From Sulfitobacter litoralis (GTDB lineage: Bacteria > Pseudomonadota > Alphaproteobacteria > Rhodobacterales > Rhodobacteraceae), in contig NZ_FNJD01000024.1 in assembly GCF_900103185.1 (NCBI RefSeq), forward strand, positions 1 through 56,590: a DNA stretch of 56,590 nucleotides. The letters run 5' to 3'. The position numbers and the translations under genes are program-made. The notes under the pieces are model-generated. The model saw only the letters and a program-made list of their open reading frames with translations, was not told the origin of the DNA and searched no databases. Below are positions 53,742 to 56,590 of this stretch, one piece after another; the first letter of the stretch is position 1, and each line of letters starts with the position of its first letter.

Positions 53742-55355
53742 ATGCCTGAACACGCCGAAAACCTCCCCGATGATCCCGCCGTTTTGAAGGCGATGATCGC
53801 GGCTTTGCAGGCCGAAAACGCCAAGATATCGGCCACGTTGCGCGTCCATGATCAGTTGGTTCAGGCGCTTCGCCTACGGATCGCCAAATTGCAGAAACTG
53901 GCTTTCGGCAAGTCCTCAGAAAAGATCGAGCGCGAGATCGAACAGTTGGAGCTGGCGCTCGAAGATCTGCTGGTCGCGGTTGCTGAGGAAGATGACGCGC
54001 CCATCAACGAAGGGCAGGATGAACCGTCACCGGAAGCTGCCGATGCACCCGCTTTGCGCCGCCGACCACGTGTCTCGGATACGACCCCGCGCGAACGCCG
54101 TGAACTGGACCCCGGCACCTGCTGCCCTGACTGTGGCGGTGATCTGCGCGTAGTGGGTGAGGATGTCAGCGAACTCCTTGACATGATTGCTGCCCAGATG
54201 AAGGTGATCCAGATCGCCCGGATCAAGAAATCCTGTCGCCGTTGTGAGAAGATGGTGCAGGAACCCGCACCGAGCCGCCCGATCCCGGGCAGCATGGCAG
54301 GGCCAAACCTACTTGCGCATATTCTGGTCTCCAAGTTTGATGATCACCTTCCACTCTATCGCCAGCACGAGATCTTTGAGCGTATGGGCGCGGACATCCC
54401 CGAAAGCACGCTGGTCGGCTGGTGCGGACGCTCCATGAAGACCTTGTCGCCGCTGATTGAACGGATTGAGGCTGACATCATGGGCAGCGACCTGCTGCAC
54501 GCAGATGACACACCGATCCGGGTGCTGGACCGCTCAAAGCGCGACAAGGGTCTTGGCAAAGGGGTCAAGCAAGGCCGGATCTGGGCCTATGTGCGCGATC
54601 AACGCCCATGGGCGGGTGCATCGCCACCGGGGGCCGTCTATCGGTTTGCACCGAACTGGAAGGAAGAGCACGTTCTCAGCCATCTGGCCAACGCCCGCGG
54701 CATCCTCCAGGCTGATGGCTATAAGGGATATGCCAAGCTCTATGCGTCTGAACCCGATGGCAAACCGCGCTTGCGCGAGGCGGCCTGTTGGGCCCACCTG
54801 CGCCGTGACTTCCACGACTTTTGGACCTCAACCAAATCCGAGATCGCCCGCGAAGCGCTCGACCGGATCGGCAAGTTCTATGACATCGAGCGCGATATAA
54901 ACGGCCAGCCCGCTGACGTGCGTCATGCGACGCGCCAAAAGCTGACCCAGCCAAAGGTCGCGGCCTTCTTCGCCTGGTCTGAAAAACAGCTCCTGCGCAT
55001 CCCCGGCAAAAGCGATCTGGCCAAGGCGTTCCGCTATGGTCTCGCGCGGCAGGAGGCCCTCAGCTTGTTCCTAAGCGACGGACGTGTGGCCATTGACAAC
55101 AACCCCGCTGAACGCGCCCTGCGCCCGATTGGAATAGGACGGAAAAACTGGCTCTTCGCGGGCGCCGATACCGGTGCAGAAACCCTCGCGCGTGCAATGA
55201 CCGTCATTGAAACTGCCAAGCTGAATGGTCTCGACCCACTGGCCTATCTCGCCGACATCCTCGACCGTATCCACGATCACAAGATCAACCGGCTGGATGA
55301 ATTGCTGCCGTGGAATTGGGTGCCGCTGGACACTGCCCATTCACAGGCCACCTGA
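53742..55355 (+). CDS. tnpC: IS66 transposase TnpC (copy 2)
   Basis: The 537-residue DDE transposase has an N-terminal coiled region, CCPDCGGDLRVVGEDVSELL, CRRCEKMVQ, and a core with LLHADDTPIRVLDRSKRDKG, LQADGYKGYAKLY, AACWAHLRRDFHDFW and AIDNNPAERALRPIGIGRKN. It ends LLPWNWVPLDTAHSQAT. ATG 53742 is the first Met with family sequence. The passenger gene starts at its stop codon. Confidence 0.94.
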   Translation: MPEHAENLPDDPAVLKAMIAALQAENAKISATLRVHDQLVQALRLRIAKLQKLAFGKSSEKIEREIEQLELALEDLLVAVAEEDDAPINEGQDEPSPEAADAPALRRRPRVSDTTPRERRELDPGTCCPDCGGDLRVVGEDVSELLDMIAAQMKVIQIARIKKSCRRCEKMVQEPAPSRPIPGSMAGPNLLAHILVSKFDDHLPLYRQHEIFERMGADIPESTLVGWCGRSMKTLSPLIERIEADIMGSDLLHADDTPIRVLDRSKRDKGLGKGVKQGRIWAYVRDQRPWAGASPPGAVYRFAPNWKEEHVLSHLANARGILQADGYKGYAKLYASEPDGKPRLREAACWAHLRRDFHDFWTSTKSEIAREALDRIGKFYDIERDINGQPADVRHATRQKLTQPKVAAFFAWSEKQLLRIPGKSDLAKAFRYGLARQEALSLFLSDGRVAIDNNPAERALRPIGIGRKNWLFAGADTGAETLARAMTVIETAKLNGLDPLAYLADILDRIHDHKINRLDELLPWNWVPLDTAHSQAT

Positions 55356-55651
55356 TGGCGGCCGTGACCCATGTCTGCAGCATCGACTACGTAGCCAAAA
55401 TGTTGGGCGAGGATGCCGAACTTCTCGAAGCGATCATCTCCAACGACGACAACCTGACCTATGGAAACATCGTCAGCGTTTACGTCGGACCCGACGAAAC
55501 AAGCACCACACTGACCGATGACGGGATCGAAGAGCTGATGGACATGATCCGCGCCGCTCGTATCACCAACAAAACCTGGCATGAGTTCCTTGATGACTTC
55601 GTGCATGACACCGATCTGGTGGCACGCATCAAAGCTAAATCGCCGCGGTAA
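55355..55651 (+). CDS. IS66 passenger protein, function unknown
   Basis: The 98-residue acidic protein (YVAKMLGEDAELLEAIISND, LTDDGIEELMDMIRAARITN) starts at ATG 55355 within the TGATG overlap with tnpC and lies inside the IS ends. It is therefore carried and co-translated with the transposase. The fold is unknown; a role in regulating transposition or as a passenger is possible. Confidence 0.75.
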   Translation: MAAVTHVCSIDYVAKMLGEDAELLEAIISNDDNLTYGNIVSVYVGPDETSTTLTDDGIEELMDMIRAARITNKTWHEFLDDFVHDTDLVARIKAKSPR

Positions 55652-55713
55652 CAATGGCGCGGTTACCTTTCAACCGCAGCGAACGGCAGTAAAGAGCGGC
55701 TTTGTTGATGGCG

Positions 55714-56590
55714 TGGATGCCCCCACCTACCGGCATCGTAATGTGCCACTGTGATGTTTCAGAAAGTATCACTCAAAGGGAGAGCATCCATGTCAGAAGT
55801 TAGCATAATCGGCATAGACCTTGCAAAGCGCGTATTTCAACTTCACGGGGCTTGCGCAAACGGAGCAGTTATTTTTCGCAAGAAACTAACGCGTGTTCAG
55901 CTTCTTGCGTTTATGAGCCAACAGCCCGAATGCATTGTTGCGATGGAGGCTTGTGCGACAGCCCATTGCTGGGGTCGCGAGATTGAGAAACTCGGCCATA
56001 CGGTGCGGCTGATTGCACCGAGCTATGTGAATCCGTTTGTAAAAAGACAAAAGAACGATGTTGCTGACGCCGAAGCCATTGTTGAGGCGGCGTCGCGGCC
56101 AACAATGCGGTTTGTTGCGCTGAAGTCCGAGGCCCAGCAGGCGCGTGCCATGCTGTTTCGGACACGGCAGATGTTCATCGGTCAGCGCACTCAGACGATC
56201 AACGCACTGCGTGGCCATCTTGCGGAGCACGGTGTCGTTGCACCAAAGGGAGCCATCCACCTCAAACGCTTGGCCGACACAGTTGCGGATGAGACCATAG
56301 GCTTGCCCGAAGACGTCCGAGAACTTGCCCAAGTATACCTCGCCCAGATCGAAGGTCTCAATGTTCAGGTTGCAGCGCTGGATCAGAGGATGAAGGGTGC
56401 TGCTAAAGAAGCTGAAGCGGCACGGCGGGCCCAGACCATGCCGGGTGTGGGGCCAATCACAGCATTGGCAATTGAGACCTTCGCGCCTGATCTGAACTGC
56501 TTTCGCCGAGGTCGGGATTTTGCGGCATGGCTGGGCTTGGTCCCCAAGCAGAGCTCGACGGGTGGCAAACCTCGCCTTGGTAAGACCTCG
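55714..56590 (+). mobile_element. Left part of an IS110-family (IS1111-group) element
   Basis: TGGATGCCCCC (55714-55724) begins the element and matches the reverse complement of 361-371. About 65 bp of leader precede the transposase, which runs off the window end. With the tail at 1-371 and a missing ~0.13 kb it would form an element of about 1.4 kb, the usual IS1111 size. Confidence 0.78.
55790..56590 (+). CDS. IS110-family transposase, N-terminal 267 codons (cut by window edge)
   Basis: ATG 55790 (after AAAGGGAGAGC) gives MSEVSIIGIDLAKRVFQLHG, the RuvC-like start with the first catalytic Asp. EACATAHCWGREIEKLGH and RQKNDVADAEAIVEAA follow with further DEDD residues, then TMPGVGPITALAIETFAPDL and WLGLVPKQSSTGGKPRLG. 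It has no stop before the window edge and lies in the same codon phase as the fragment at 1-102. Confidence 0.93.
   Translation, partial: MSEVSIIGIDLAKRVFQLHGACANGAVIFRKKLTRVQLLAFMSQQPECIVAMEACATAHCWGREIEKLGHTVRLIAPSYVNPFVKRQKNDVADAEAIVEAASRPTMRFVALKSEAQQARAMLFRTRQMFIGQRTQTINALRGHLAEHGVVAPKGAIHLKRLADTVADETIGLPEDVRELAQVYLAQIEGLNVQVAALDQRMKGAAKEAEAARRAQTMPGVGPITALAIETFAPDLNCFRRGRDFAAWLGLVPKQSSTGGKPRLGKTS

Larger units (their letters stand above)
52856..55666 (+). mobile_element. IS66-family element, copy 2, with intact target duplication
   Basis: Inverted ends GTAACCGAGCCATTG (from 52856) and CAATGGCGCGGTTAC (to 55666) differ by one base. An exact 8-bp duplication CTTTCAAC flanks the element at 52848-52855 and 55667-55674. 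It holds tnpA, tnpB, tnpC and a coupled passenger gene, all intact, so it is a recent and probably active insertion. Confidence 0.95.

Noticed and set aside
55790..56590. Direct in-frame joining of the right edge to the left edge as a complete transposase
   Set aside because: The phase is right, but about 40 conserved residues expected between GGKPRLGKTS and RMLVAVALANK are absent, so sequence is missing at the junction.

Overview
The window looks like a plasmid replicon (or a contig carrying one) from an alphaproteobacterium of the Roseobacter group (Rhodobacterales). The evidence is a repABC replication/partition operon with its counter-transcribed RNA, TRAP and BCCT transporters, a surface-polysaccharide region and a heavy load of IS5, IS110/IS1111, IS6, IS3, IS30 and IS66 elements. 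Both ends of the window lie inside an IS1111-type IS110 element: the left half at the right edge and the right tail at the left edge, with about 40 codons missing between them. The sequence is therefore either a circular plasmid of roughly 57 kb opened in that element, or a contig broken at a repeated IS.

Layout. 1-1395: IS110 tail and a decayed IS5 transposase. 1460-4885: repC, ctRNA, repB and repA (minus strand), with a perfect 30-bp palindrome at the repC stop. 4886-5866: about 1 kb with no convincing gene. 5867-10474: hypothetical gene, small GRP-type basic protein, orphan C5 cytosine methyltransferase, DUF2383-like protein, K+-channel-like protein and SRAP peptidase. 10640-18737: BCCT transporter facing a catabolic operon (TRAP transporter, acyl-CoA ligase, thiolase) that diverges from a PAS-LuxR regulator. 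18744-23866: a translationally coupled trio (SbnA-like PLP synthase, FAD/NAD(P) protein, type III PLP decarboxylase) and a sulfotransferase. 24083-29414: four-gene glycosyltransferase operon led by a sucrose-phosphate synthase/phosphatase-like fusion.

29371-37537: rearranged AT-rich surface-polysaccharide island. It holds an allophanate hydrolase remnant, IS6, a stealth-type phosphotransferase with a truncated second copy, a glycosyltransferase, IS3 interrupted by IS30, an outer-membrane beta-barrel gene, and a candidate small RNA made of three hairpins with the same loop plus a terminator. 37564-40408: IS66 and an IS5/IS427 relic.

40574-52791: a small tyrosine recombinase beside a 25-bp palindrome. 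Related palindrome regions recur at 44.3 and 52.7 kb, and a ~135-bp direct repeat brackets 11.4 kb. That interval carries a histidine kinase whose C-terminus is a Ros/MucR zinc finger, with a C12 tract in its leader; a YecA/SEC-C protein; and a divergent amine/peptide locus (FAD oxidase, RidA and XRE-cupin against a peptide-type ABC transporter). 52856-55666: an intact IS66 with a perfect 8-bp target duplication and a coupled passenger gene. 55714-end: left part of the IS110/IS1111 element.

The most novel candidates are the histidine kinase-Ros fusion, the recombinase with its repeated palindromic sites, the triple-hairpin RNA, and the SbnA/FAD/decarboxylase trio lacking any siderophore synthetase. 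All calls come from reading the sequence; no database search was run.
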